Shown here piece after piece: positions 56,211 through 64,000 of a stretch of 64,000 nt of DNA. The DNA is from Chitiniphilus purpureus (GTDB taxonomy: Bacteria; Pseudomonadota; Gammaproteobacteria; Burkholderiales; Chitinibacteraceae): NCBI RefSeq assembly GCF_025642115.1, contig NZ_CP106753.1, forward strand, positions 434,001 through 498,000. The letters run 5' to 3'. The position numbers were made by a program, and so were the translations under genes. The first letter of the stretch is position 1; each line of letters opens with the position of its first letter. The notes beneath the pieces were generated by a model. That model ran no database searches. It worked only from the letters and a program-made list of their open reading frames with translations, and had not been told where the DNA came from.

Positions 56211-58496
56211 CTATCTGCTGCCGGCCGCTCCCGCCAGCGGTCGGACGGCGTCCCGGGGCGCGGGCGCCGGCCGGCGCAGCAGCCGCAGCGCGAAGACGCC
56301 CAGTGCAAGCACACCCAGTCCGAACACGATGTCGCCCGGCACGCGCAGCCAGACCAGCGCCGTCATCACCGGCGAATGGATGATCTGCGGTGAGCGTGCG
56401 TACCACAACCCTTCGCTGACGCTGGCCCACGCCTGGTACAGGCCCGCAGGGACCAGCGACATGAACACCATCATCGCCAGCCCGATGTTCAGCAGCCAGA
56501 AGGCGGCGGCCAGCGGCCGTTCCTGCCAGGCATCGCGCGGCATCAGCCCGCGCAGGCAGAACAGCGTCAGGCCGATGCCGAGCATGCCGTACACCCCGAA
56601 CAGTGCGGCGTGGCCATGGGCCGGCGTCATGTTCAGCCCCTGCACGTAGTACAGCGAGATCGGCGGGTTGATGGCAAATCCGAGCAGACCGGCGCCCACG
56701 GTGTTCCAGAAGCCGACCGCGACGAAGCACATGATGATCCAGCGATAGTTCGCCACCCATGGCGCGGCGCCGATGCGGCGGTAGTTACGGTAGCCTTCGA
56801 AGCCGAGCAGCGCCAGCGGTACCACCTCCAGTGCCGAGAACACCGCGCCGACCGCGATCACCGAGGTGGGCGTGCCGGTGAAGTACAGGTGATGCAGCGT
56901 GCCCAGGATGCCGCCGAACAGGAAGACGATGGTTTCCAGCACGATGGCGGCATTGGCGGTGGCAGTCTGGATCAGGCCCAGCCGCGAGAAGATCAGCGCG
57001 ATCACCGCGGTGGCGAACACCTCGAAGAAGCCTTCCACCCACAAGTGCACCAGCCACCAGCGCCAGTACTCGATCATCGCGTAGTGGGTCTGCTGGCCCC
57101 ACATCAGCGAGCTGGCGTAGAAGGCGCCGATGCAGGTGGCCGACAGGAACACCATCGCGATCAGCCCGCGGCTCTCCGACGGCCGCTTGAGTGCCGGCCA
57201 CAGACCACGTGCCATCAGGCCCAGCCAGATCATCAATCCGGCAAACAGGCCGTACTGCCAGATCCGGCCCATGCTGGTGTATTCGAGCCCCTGGTTGCCC
57301 AGCCAGAACGCAAAGTCGGTGCCCAGCCGCTGCTGCGTGCCCAGCCAGCCGCACAGCAACGAGCCGACCACGATCAACACCAGCGCATAGAACAGCACGT
57401 TCACGCCCAGGCGCTGCCAGCGCGGCTCGGTGCCCGACAGCGCCGGGGCGATGTACAGCCCGGTGGCAAGCCAGGCGGTGGCGATCCACAGCACGCCAAG
57501 CTGGGTATGGATGGTGCGGCTTGCCACGTACGGCAGCACGTCGGCCAGCGGCAGGCCGAAGAAGGTCTGTCCTTCCACCGCGTAGTGCGCGCTGATCACG
57601 CCCATCACCACCTGCAGCAGCAGCAGCGCGATCACCACGTAGAAATACTTGGCGGTGGCGCGCATCGACGGGGTGGGCTGCAGGTCGAACAGCGGATCGT
57701 GCTTGGGCGGCTGCGGGTCGGCATCGTCGTGATGCAGGTTGTAGAACAGGATCATCCCGGCGATGCCCGCCAGCAGCAGGATCACGCTGACCACCGACCA
57801 GATGCCGTTGCCGGTGGTGGGGGTGTTGTCCACCAGCGGCTCGTGCGGCCAGTTGCTGGTGTAGGAAAGACCACGCTCGCCCGGCCGGTCGGTCGCTGCC
57901 GACCAGGCCGACCAGAAGAAGAACGCCGGCAGTGCCTGCAGATCGGCTGCGTTGTCGATCGAGCCATGCACCATGGCGTATTGCTCGCGCAGCGCATCGA
58001 GTGCGGGATCGGTACCGAACAGGCTGCGATAGTGCGCAGCGATGGCGCGCACCACCTGGGCGCGCTCGACGCTCATGGTCACGGTGCCGCTCTTGGCGTC
58101 ATAGCGGTTGGTGCGCAGCTCGTGCTTGACCCGCGCCGCAATCGCGGCCTGTTCTTCGGCATTGAGCTGCACGAAGGCGCGGCGATGCCGCTGTTGCGCA
58201 TAGGCTTCGCGCAGCGCCACCGCTTCGCGGTGCAGCCAGTCGGCCGACCAGTCCGGCGCCACGTAGCTGCCGTGGCCCCAGACCGAACCCAGCTGCTGGC
58301 CGCCGGCGGCGAGCCAGGCCTGCTGGCCCCGCATCACCTGCCCCGGACCGAACACCTCGCTGCCATCGGCGGCCAGCACCCGTTGCGGTACCGGCGGGGC
58401 TGCCAGATAGATTTCCCGGCCCATCCAGCCCAATGCGGCAAAGGACAGCAGGAACACGCCTGCCAACCAAAGCCATAACCTGCGTGACGCCTTCAT
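56211..58496 (-). CDS. norB: Quinol-dependent nitric oxide reductase (qNOR)
   Basis: A 761-residue integral membrane enzyme, the length of single-subunit qNOR, with an N-terminal extension that replaces NorC and about 14 membrane helices. HLWVEGFFEVFATAVIAL and LHHLYFTGTP carry haem/non-haem iron histidines and glutamate. It reduces two NO to N2O with quinol electrons. Start ATG 58496 has an AGGGAGG site. A 23-bp NsrR-like box lies 60 bases upstream. A perfect terminator follows. Confidence 0.94.
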   Translation of the reverse strand: MKASRRLWLWLAGVFLLSFAALGWMGREIYLAAPPVPQRVLAADGSEVFGPGQVMRGQQAWLAAGGQQLGSVWGHGSYVAPDWSADWLHREAVALREAYAQQRHRRAFVQLNAEEQAAIAARVKHELRTNRYDAKSGTVTMSVERAQVVRAIAAHYRSLFGTDPALDALREQYAMVHGSIDNAADLQALPAFFFWSAWSAATDRPGERGLSYTSNWPHEPLVDNTPTTGNGIWSVVSVILLLAGIAGMILFYNLHHDDADPQPPKHDPLFDLQPTPSMRATAKYFYVVIALLLLQVVMGVISAHYAVEGQTFFGLPLADVLPYVASRTIHTQLGVLWIATAWLATGLYIAPALSGTEPRWQRLGVNVLFYALVLIVVGSLLCGWLGTQQRLGTDFAFWLGNQGLEYTSMGRIWQYGLFAGLMIWLGLMARGLWPALKRPSESRGLIAMVFLSATCIGAFYASSLMWGQQTHYAMIEYWRWWLVHLWVEGFFEVFATAVIALIFSRLGLIQTATANAAIVLETIVFLFGGILGTLHHLYFTGTPTSVIAVGAVFSALEVVPLALLGFEGYRNYRRIGAAPWVANYRWIIMCFVAVGFWNTVGAGLLGFAINPPISLYYVQGLNMTPAHGHAALFGVYGMLGIGLTLFCLRGLMPRDAWQERPLAAAFWLLNIGLAMMVFMSLVPAGLYQAWASVSEGLWYARSPQIIHSPVMTALVWLRVPGDIVFGLGVLALGVFALRLLRRPAPAPRDAVRPLAGAAGSR

Positions 58497-58556
58497 GGTG
58501 TGACCTCCCTGTGATCCGACGCATAAGATAAGGTTCATTATTCGTGCATCTTTAAA

Positions 58557-58579
58557 AAGATGCAATTGTTATGAATCTT
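58557..58579. promoter_or_regulatory. NsrR-like operator upstream of norB
   Basis: AAGATGCAATT-G-TTATGAATCTT: two 11-base half-sites around one base, matching the NsrR consensus layout (AAGATGYATTT, one base, then its inverse). It begins 61 bases upstream of norB. The same spacing occurs before the nsrR gene at 61633-61655. Confidence 0.7.
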
Positions 58580-58696
58580 CAAATCCGCTGCGGCGGCCAC
58601 GCCCCGCCTCATCCAGGCCCCGTTGCCCACCTGGCCGCCATGCGGCCGGCCGGCCAACCTCGGGGCCAATTGGGACGGGATTTGGCGTGGCGGTGC

Positions 58697-60079
58697 TCAG
58701 CACGGCATCGGTGCGTGCCTGCGGGCGTAATGCCACCAGGTGACCGCCATGCAGCTCAGATAGAAGACGATGAAGCAATACAGCGCGGCATGGGGCGTGC
58801 CGGTGAATTCGATGGCGGTGCCGAAGCTCTTGGGGATGAAGAACCCGCCATACGCGCCGATGGCCCCGGAGAACCCCAGCACCGCCGCGGCCTCCTTGTT
58901 GCCGTCGAGCAGGGCCTGCCGTTGCGCGTCCGCGCCCCGGCCCGCCGCGGCGCGCTGCCGCTCGGTCAGGAAGATCACCGGGATCATCCGGAAGGTGGCG
59001 CCGTTGCCGATGCCGGTCAGCACGAACAACACGATGAATGTGCCAAGGAAACCCTGGAAATTCCCCGCGCCGGCGCCGGGCAGGAAGTGCAGCACCCCGA
59101 ACACCGCCGCGATCATGCCGGCGAATGTCCACAGCGTGACCCGGGCGCCGCCGATGCGGTCCGACAGCCAGCCGCCCAGGGGACGCACCAGCGCGCCCAG
59201 CAGCGGCCCGATGAAGGCGTACTGGGTCGGGTCGACCTGCGGGAACTGCGACTTGGTCAGCATCGCCAGTCCGGCCGAGAAGCCGATGAACGACCCGAAG
59301 GTGCCGATATACAACCAGCACATCAGCCAGTTGTGCTTGCGCTTGAAGATCACCGCCTGGTCGGCGAACGATGCCTTGGCGTCGGCGATGTCGTTCATGC
59401 CGAACCATGCGGCAAGCGTGGCGGCGACGATGAACGGCACCCAGATGAAGCCGGCGTTCTGCAGCCAGATCGTCTGCTGCGCGCCGTCGTGCACCAGGGT
59501 CTGCCCGCCGCCGGCCAGCGCGCCGAATACCGCCGATGAGATCACCAGCGGCGTGAGGAACTGCACCAGCGACACGCCCAGATTGCCGATCCCGGCATTC
59601 AGCCCGGTGGCGAAGCCCTTTTTGGCCTTGGGGAAGAAGAAACTGATGTTGGCCATGCTGGAGCTGAAATTGCCCCCGCCCAGCCCGCACAGCAGCGCCA
59701 GCAGCAGCAGCGTCGGGTAGCCGGTGCCCGGGTCGCGCAATGCGAAACCCATGCCCAGTGCCGGGATCAGCAGGCTGGCGGTGGAGATCGCCGTCCACTT
59801 GCGACCGCCGAACACCGGCACCAGGAAGGAGTAGAAGATGCGCAGCGTCGCGCCCGACAAGGCCGGCAGCGCGGTCAGCCAGAACATCTGGTTCTTGGAT
59901 AGGGCAAAGCCTGCCTTATCCAGATTGACCACCACGACGCTCCACAGCATCCAGACGCTGAACGCCAGCATCAATGCGGGAATCGAGATCCACAGATTGC
60001 GGCGGGCGACACGCTCGCCGGTCTGCTGCCAGAACTGGGTGCTCTCGGGCTCCCAGTGCTTGAGTACATGCGCGGACAT
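58697..60079 (-). CDS. narK2: NarK-type nitrate/nitrite transporter
   Basis: A 460-residue MFS protein of the nitrate/nitrite porter family (NALWISIPALMLAF-like start, LPALSGATLRIFYSF, GLGGGNFSSSMANISFFFP, the NarK signature loop). The sequence style is that of NarK2, usually a nitrate/nitrite antiporter; the subtype is judged by eye. It follows the other NarK gene by 52 bases on the same strand. Confidence 0.88.
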   Translation of the reverse strand: MSAHVLKHWEPESTQFWQQTGERVARRNLWISIPALMLAFSVWMLWSVVVVNLDKAGFALSKNQMFWLTALPALSGATLRIFYSFLVPVFGGRKWTAISTASLLIPALGMGFALRDPGTGYPTLLLLALLCGLGGGNFSSSMANISFFFPKAKKGFATGLNAGIGNLGVSLVQFLTPLVISSAVFGALAGGGQTLVHDGAQQTIWLQNAGFIWVPFIVAATLAAWFGMNDIADAKASFADQAVIFKRKHNWLMCWLYIGTFGSFIGFSAGLAMLTKSQFPQVDPTQYAFIGPLLGALVRPLGGWLSDRIGGARVTLWTFAGMIAAVFGVLHFLPGAGAGNFQGFLGTFIVLFVLTGIGNGATFRMIPVIFLTERQRAAAGRGADAQRQALLDGNKEAAAVLGFSGAIGAYGGFFIPKSFGTAIEFTGTPHAALYCFIVFYLSCMAVTWWHYARRHAPMPC

Positions 60080-60131
60080 GGCTGTGCTCCTGACGATTGA
60101 AGGGATGAAAGGAAGGGGCGGCGCGGCCGGC

Positions 60132-61403
60132 TCAGGTGCCTGTCGAGGGTTGCGCTGCCGGCTGGATGCCGGCCGGGGCGGCGGGACGGAAACTGAAGTG
60201 CATCCAGACGAGGCTGACGCACACGGTGCCGTACAGCAGCATGAAGCAGCTGGAACGCACCCCTGTCAGGTCCAGCGCGGCGCCGAACAGGATGGGCAGC
60301 AGAAAGCCGCCCAGCCCTCCGGCAAGACCCACCACGCCGGAGACGGCGCCGATGTTGTGCGGGAAATCGTCGGCGATGAACTTGAAGACCGATGCCTTGC
60401 CGATCGCGGTGGCGATGCCGACCACGAACAGCAACGCGGTGAACAGGGTCGGGTCGAGCGCGATCTGGAAGGACTGCAGGCCGTCGGTGGTCAGGATGGT
60501 GAAGCGGGTCTGCGGATAGCTCAGGATGAAGAACGCCACCCAGCACACCCACATCACCCACCAGGTGGTCCTGTAGGCGCCGTAGCGATCCGAGATCCAG
60601 CCACCCAGTGCGCGCAGCACCCCGCCCGGCAAGGAGAAGCACGCCGCCAGCAATGCCGCCACGCGCATGTCAAAGCCGTACTCGCCGATGTAGTACTTGG
60701 TCATCCACAGTGCGAGCGCCACGTAGCCGCCGAACACCACCGAGTAGTACTGGCAGTAGCGCCACACGCGTGGGTCCTTCAGCATCCTGAGCTGGTCGGC
60801 GAAGCGCGCCCCGGCGGCCACGTTGTGTGCCGGGTTCGTCGCCGAGCCGGCCCAGAACAGCACAGCGGTGACCAGCATGGCCACCGCGTATACCTGCGGC
60901 ACCACATTCCAGGCGCCGCCGGCGGCCACGATCAGCGCCGGCGCCACGAACTTGGTGACGGCGGAGCCGGCGTTGCCGGCGCCGAACACCCCCATCGCCA
61001 GCCCTTGGCGCTGTTTCGGGAACCAGCGCGCCACATACGGGGTGCCGACCGAGAACGAGCCGCCGGCCACGCCGACGAACAGCGCCAGCACCAGGAACTG
61101 CCAGTAGGTGGTGGCATAACCCATCAACCAGATCGGGATCACCGTAAACAGCATCAGCGTGAACAGCACCACGCGTCCGCCATGGCGGTCGGTCCAGATC
61201 CCCAGCGGCACCCGTACCAGCGAGCCGGTCAGCACCGGCATCGCCGCCAGCAGCCCGAACTCGGTTTCGTTCAGGCCCAACTGCTGCTTGATCGGGATGC
61301 CGATCACCGCAAACATCATCCACACCGCGAAACACACCGTGAACGCGAACGTGCTGGACGCGAGCACGCCCACCGCTTTTCTTCCGACCGCTGCCTGTTC
61401 CAT
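60132..61403 (-). CDS. narK1: NarK-type nitrate transporter
   Basis: A 423-residue MFS protein starting MEQAAVGRKAVGVLASST, with VRVPLGIWTDRHGGRVVLF and GVAGGSFSVGTPYVARWFP, as in NarK1-type nitrate importers. It lies upstream of the other NarK gene and is divergent from nsrR, beyond which lies narG. Together they supply nitrate to the nitrate reductase encoded next door. Confidence 0.88.
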   Translation of the reverse strand: MEQAAVGRKAVGVLASSTFAFTVCFAVWMMFAVIGIPIKQQLGLNETEFGLLAAMPVLTGSLVRVPLGIWTDRHGGRVVLFTLMLFTVIPIWLMGYATTYWQFLVLALFVGVAGGSFSVGTPYVARWFPKQRQGLAMGVFGAGNAGSAVTKFVAPALIVAAGGAWNVVPQVYAVAMLVTAVLFWAGSATNPAHNVAAGARFADQLRMLKDPRVWRYCQYYSVVFGGYVALALWMTKYYIGEYGFDMRVAALLAACFSLPGGVLRALGGWISDRYGAYRTTWWVMWVCWVAFFILSYPQTRFTILTTDGLQSFQIALDPTLFTALLFVVGIATAIGKASVFKFIADDFPHNIGAVSGVVGLAGGLGGFLLPILFGAALDLTGVRSSCFMLLYGTVCVSLVWMHFSFRPAAPAGIQPAAQPSTGT

Positions 61404-61632
61404 GGACGCCTCCCCCTGCCGGACTGTGATGCCGGTTGCGGTGAGCTTAAGGAGCGGCGGGGGGCTGGCCTATTCACCGCAAGAGGAAGGTGCCGCACGC
61501 GGAGGAACTAGTCCGCTTGGATGATCAGCCCGGCCGGGCGCTGCAGGCTGCGCCTTCGCGCGCTGTCCTCTGCAGCCCGCAGCCGGGACGGCGCCGGGCT
61601 GCCGGCGGTACCCAGCGGCGGCTGTGATGTTT

Positions 61633-61655
61633 AAGATGTAAAGCAGATGAATCTT
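61633..61655. promoter_or_regulatory. NsrR-like operator upstream of nsrR
   Basis: AAGATGTAAAG-C-AGATGAATCTT has the same 11-1-11 layout as the site before norB, with the conserved AAGAT and ATCTT ends. It ends 32 bases before the nsrR start and would allow autoregulation; the divergent narK1 gene starts 230 bases away. Confidence 0.65.
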
Positions 61656-61686
61656 CTTGGGCCGGGCGCTACCCGGATAGGGCGTC

Positions 61687-62118
61687 ATGAAACTCACCAG
61701 CTTCACCGACTACACACTGCGCGTGCTGATGTATCTGGCGCTGTGCAAAGACCGGCTTGCCACCATCCAGCAGGTGGCCGGCGCCTACGGCATCTCGGAG
61801 AGCCACCTCACCAAGGTGGTGCATCACCTGGCCAAGCGTGGCGTGATCGAATCGCTCCGGGGCAAGGGCGGCGGCATCCGGCTCGCGTTGCCGCCGGACC
61901 GGATCAACCTGGGGGCGGTGGTGCGCGCGGCCGAACGCGAAATCCCGCTGGTCGAATGCTTCGGCACCGACCCGGCCTGCCGCATCGTGCCCGGCTGCAG
62001 GCTCGCGGCGGTATTGGCCGAGGCGCTGGCCGCCTTCTATGCGGTACTGGACCGCTATACCCTGGCCGAGCTGGTGGCCAGACCCGAGTCACTGCAGACC
62101 ATCCTGTTCCACTCCTGA
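61687..62118 (+). CDS. nsrR: Rrf2-family nitric-oxide-sensing repressor NsrR
   Basis: A 143-residue Rrf2 protein: MKLTSFTDYTLRVLMYLAL and SESHLTKVVHHLAKRG form the winged helix, and ECFGTDPACRIVPGCRL supplies the three cysteines that ligate the Fe-S cluster in NsrR. It should repress norB and itself until NO destroys the cluster. Confidence 0.9.
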   Translation: MKLTSFTDYTLRVLMYLALCKDRLATIQQVAGAYGISESHLTKVVHHLAKRGVIESLRGKGGGIRLALPPDRINLGAVVRAAEREIPLVECFGTDPACRIVPGCRLAAVLAEALAAFYAVLDRYTLAELVARPESLQTILFHS

Positions 62119-62285
62119 GCCCCCGCGCACCCCCGGCCTACGCCGTTCGCACTAGCCGGCCTAGTCCCACTGCCTGCCGCTGCTTCCACCTCCGGTGAAT
62201 GGGAGGTGGCGGCCCCGATCCGTACAGTAAGCGCGAATTCCTCATGCATAACGGTCGCGCTGCGGCCGGATTGGAGCGACGCGCA

Positions 62286-64000
62286 ATGAGCCACTTTCTG
62301 GATCGATTGAAATTCCTCTCGCGGGTGCAGTCCACCTTTGCCGATGGCCATGGTGCGGTGGTGCGGGAGGACCGCAAATGGGAGGACGGCTATCGCTCGC
62401 GCTGGCAGCACGACAAGATCGTGCGCTCCACCCACGGTGTGAACTGCACCGGCTCCTGTTCGTGGAAGGTCTACGTCAAGAACGGCCTGATCACCTGGGA
62501 AACCCAGCAGACCGACTACCCGCGTACCCGGCCTGACCTGCCCAACCACGAGCCGCGCGGCTGCCCGCGTGGCGCCTCCTACAGCTGGTACGTGTATTCG
62601 GCGCAGCGGGTCAAGCACCCGATGATCCGCGGCCGGCTGATCGAAATGTGGCGCGAGGCGCGCCAGACCATGGATCCGATCGCCGCCTGGGCCCACATCA
62701 GCCAGAACCCGGAAAACGCCCGCCGCTACAAGAGCGTGCGTGGGCAGGGTGGTTTCGTGCGGGCCGACTGGGATACCGCCACCGAGATCATCGCCGCGGC
62801 CAATGCCTACACCATCAAGCAATACGGTCCGGACCGCGTGATCGGCTTCTCGCCGATCCCGGCGATGAGCATGGTCAGCTACGCCGCCGGCGCACGTTAC
62901 CTCAGCCTGATCGGTGGGGCGTGCCTGAGCTTCTACGACTGGTATTGCGATCTGCCGCCGGCCAGTCCGCAGATCTGGGGCGAGCAGACCGACGTGCCCG
63001 AGTCGGCCGACTGGTACAACGCCACCTATCTGATGGTATGGGGCTCGAACGTGCCGATGACGCGCACGCCCGATGCCCACTTCTATACCGAAGTGCGCTA
63101 CAAGGGCACCAAGACGGTGGCCGTCTCCAGCGATTTTGGCGAGATGGTGAAGTTCGGCGACATCTGGCTTGCGCCCAAGCAGGGCACCGATGCCGCGCTC
63201 GCGCTGGCCATGGGCCACGTGGTGCTGTCCGAATTCCACCGCGACACCCCATCCGACTACTTCACCGGCTATGTGAAGCAGTACACCGACATGCCGATGC
63301 TGGTGCAGCTGCGCGAGCAGGACGGTATCCACGTGCCCGACCATTTCCTGCGCGCGTCGCAGCTGCCCGCTGCGCTCGGGGAAGCCAACAACGCCGACTG
63401 GAAGACGGTAGCGATCGATGCCGCCACCGGCCAGTTGGTGGCGCCGAACGGCTCGGTCGGCTTCCGCTGGGGTGAGGACAAGGCCGGTACCGGCAAGGTG
63501 GGCCGCTGGAACCTGGAAAGCCGCGACGGCGGCAGTGGCCGCGAGATCGATCCGCTGTTGAGCCTCAAGGATGCGTACGACGAGATCGTCGGCGTCGGCT
63601 TCAGCTATTTCGGCGCCGAGCATGATGAATTGCTGGTGCGCAACGTGGCCGCCCGGCGCATCACCTTGGGCGATGGCACCAGTGTGCTGGTTGCCACCGT
63701 GCACGATCTGCAGCTGGCCAACTATGGCGTCGACCAGGGGCTGGGCGGCGGCAACGTGGCCACGTCGTACAACGACGACGTGCCCTACACCCCGGCCTGG
63801 CAGGAGAAGCACACCGGGGTGAAGCCCGAGCTGGTGGTGCAGGTAGCGCGCGAGTTCGCGCAGAACGCCCACGATACCCACGGCAAGAGCATGGTGATCG
63901 TCGGCGCCGCGCTGAATCACTGGTACCACATGGACATGACCTACCGCGGCATCATCAACCTCCTGATGATGTGCGGCTGTGTCGGCCAGAGCGGGGGCGG
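62286..64000 (+). CDS. narG: Respiratory nitrate reductase alpha subunit, 5' part
   Basis: The first 571 codons of NarG, open at the right edge. MSHFLDRLKFLSRVQSTFA starts the protein (about 1,230 residues expected); HGVNCTGSCSWKVY holds the His and Cys ligands of the FS0 iron-sulfur cluster, and RGCPRGASYSWYVYS follows. NarG reduces nitrate at a molybdopterin site on the cytoplasmic side of the membrane. narHJI are expected beyond the window. Confidence 0.96.
   Translation, partial: MSHFLDRLKFLSRVQSTFADGHGAVVREDRKWEDGYRSRWQHDKIVRSTHGVNCTGSCSWKVYVKNGLITWETQQTDYPRTRPDLPNHEPRGCPRGASYSWYVYSAQRVKHPMIRGRLIEMWREARQTMDPIAAWAHISQNPENARRYKSVRGQGGFVRADWDTATEIIAAANAYTIKQYGPDRVIGFSPIPAMSMVSYAAGARYLSLIGGACLSFYDWYCDLPPASPQIWGEQTDVPESADWYNATYLMVWGSNVPMTRTPDAHFYTEVRYKGTKTVAVSSDFGEMVKFGDIWLAPKQGTDAALALAMGHVVLSEFHRDTPSDYFTGYVKQYTDMPMLVQLREQDGIHVPDHFLRASQLPAALGEANNADWKTVAIDAATGQLVAPNGSVGFRWGEDKAGTGKVGRWNLESRDGGSGREIDPLLSLKDAYDEIVGVGFSYFGAEHDELLVRNVAARRITLGDGTSVLVATVHDLQLANYGVDQGLGGGNVATSYNDDVPYTPAWQEKHTGVKPELVVQVAREFAQNAHDTHGKSMVIVGAALNHWYHMDMTYRGIINLLMMCGCVGQSGG

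Noticed and set aside
56610..58478. 622-residue plus-strand frame over norB
   Set aside because: Antisense to norB, His/Arg/Gln-rich, no membrane or enzyme motif.
59838..61511. 557-residue plus-strand frame over the narK genes
   Set aside because: Antisense to both NarK genes and of shadow composition.

Overview
The window looks like a piece of a high-GC betaproteobacterial chromosome. A Neisseriales-type host is my inference from the denitrification and nitrate genes and overall gene style; no rRNA or marker gene settles it. About 40 kb of clearly lower-GC mobile DNA interrupts it.

Left chromosome (1-5.2 kb): the last codons of gcvP, a glutathione S-transferase-like gene, a broken VOC (glyoxalase-fold) gene, a GcvR-like double-ACT regulator, a TPR/glycosyltransferase-fold protein, and the GTPase gene ychF.

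Mobile element (about 5.2-44.93 kb): a tyrosine integrase follows ychF, and an imperfect 26-bp repeat of the ychF 3' end (still encoding F-x-F-N-V-stop) lies at 44.91-44.93 kb, so I read the element as integrated into the 3' end of ychF. Its backbone lies mostly on the right (37-44.9 kb): a truncated excisionase-like gene, a MobV-type relaxase with a hairpin beside it (possible oriT), 22-bp-period iterons, a winged-helix replication-type protein, an AlpA regulator, a repressor with paired operators, an AAA+ ATPase, a zinc-ribbon membrane protein, a lipoprotein and an XRE regulator with a 23-bp palindrome.

Cargo (6.6-37 kb): what appears to be a specialised-metabolite locus with a phosphonate theme and a diaminopropionate theme. 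The leftward arm has an aminotransferase, Nudix hydrolase, MFS exporter, two paralogous HprK-like kinases, a split transketolase, a cupin, AsnB, a LicC/PntC-like cytidylyltransferase, a PhnW-like transaminase and a three-gene ABC exporter. The rightward arm has phosphoenolpyruvate mutase (pepM), then after an insertion sequence a nucleotidyltransferase-fold protein, a possible BtrH-like acyltransferase, an acyl carrier protein, an acyl-CoA-dehydrogenase-like flavoprotein, SbnA and SbnB homologues (L-2,3-diaminopropionate synthesis), and a half-condensation/adenylation NRPS protein whose specificity code resembles diamino-acid codes. No phosphonopyruvate decarboxylase is visible. The right part is riddled with nested and truncated IS481- and IS3-family elements.

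Right chromosome (44.93-64 kb): a MerR regulator divergent from a class IV aminotransferase; an eight-gene, tightly overlapping leftward operon for membrane lipid modification (FAD oxidoreductase, DUF1365, cyclopropane-fatty-acyl synthase, chalcone-isomerase-like, MFS, DUF3833, SDR, SnoaL-like); a DUF4397 lipoprotein divergent from a TetR regulator; quinol-dependent nitric oxide reductase norB; two NarK-type transporters; an NsrR-type Rrf2 repressor; and the first 571 codons of narG. Matching 23-bp NsrR-like boxes precede norB and nsrR.
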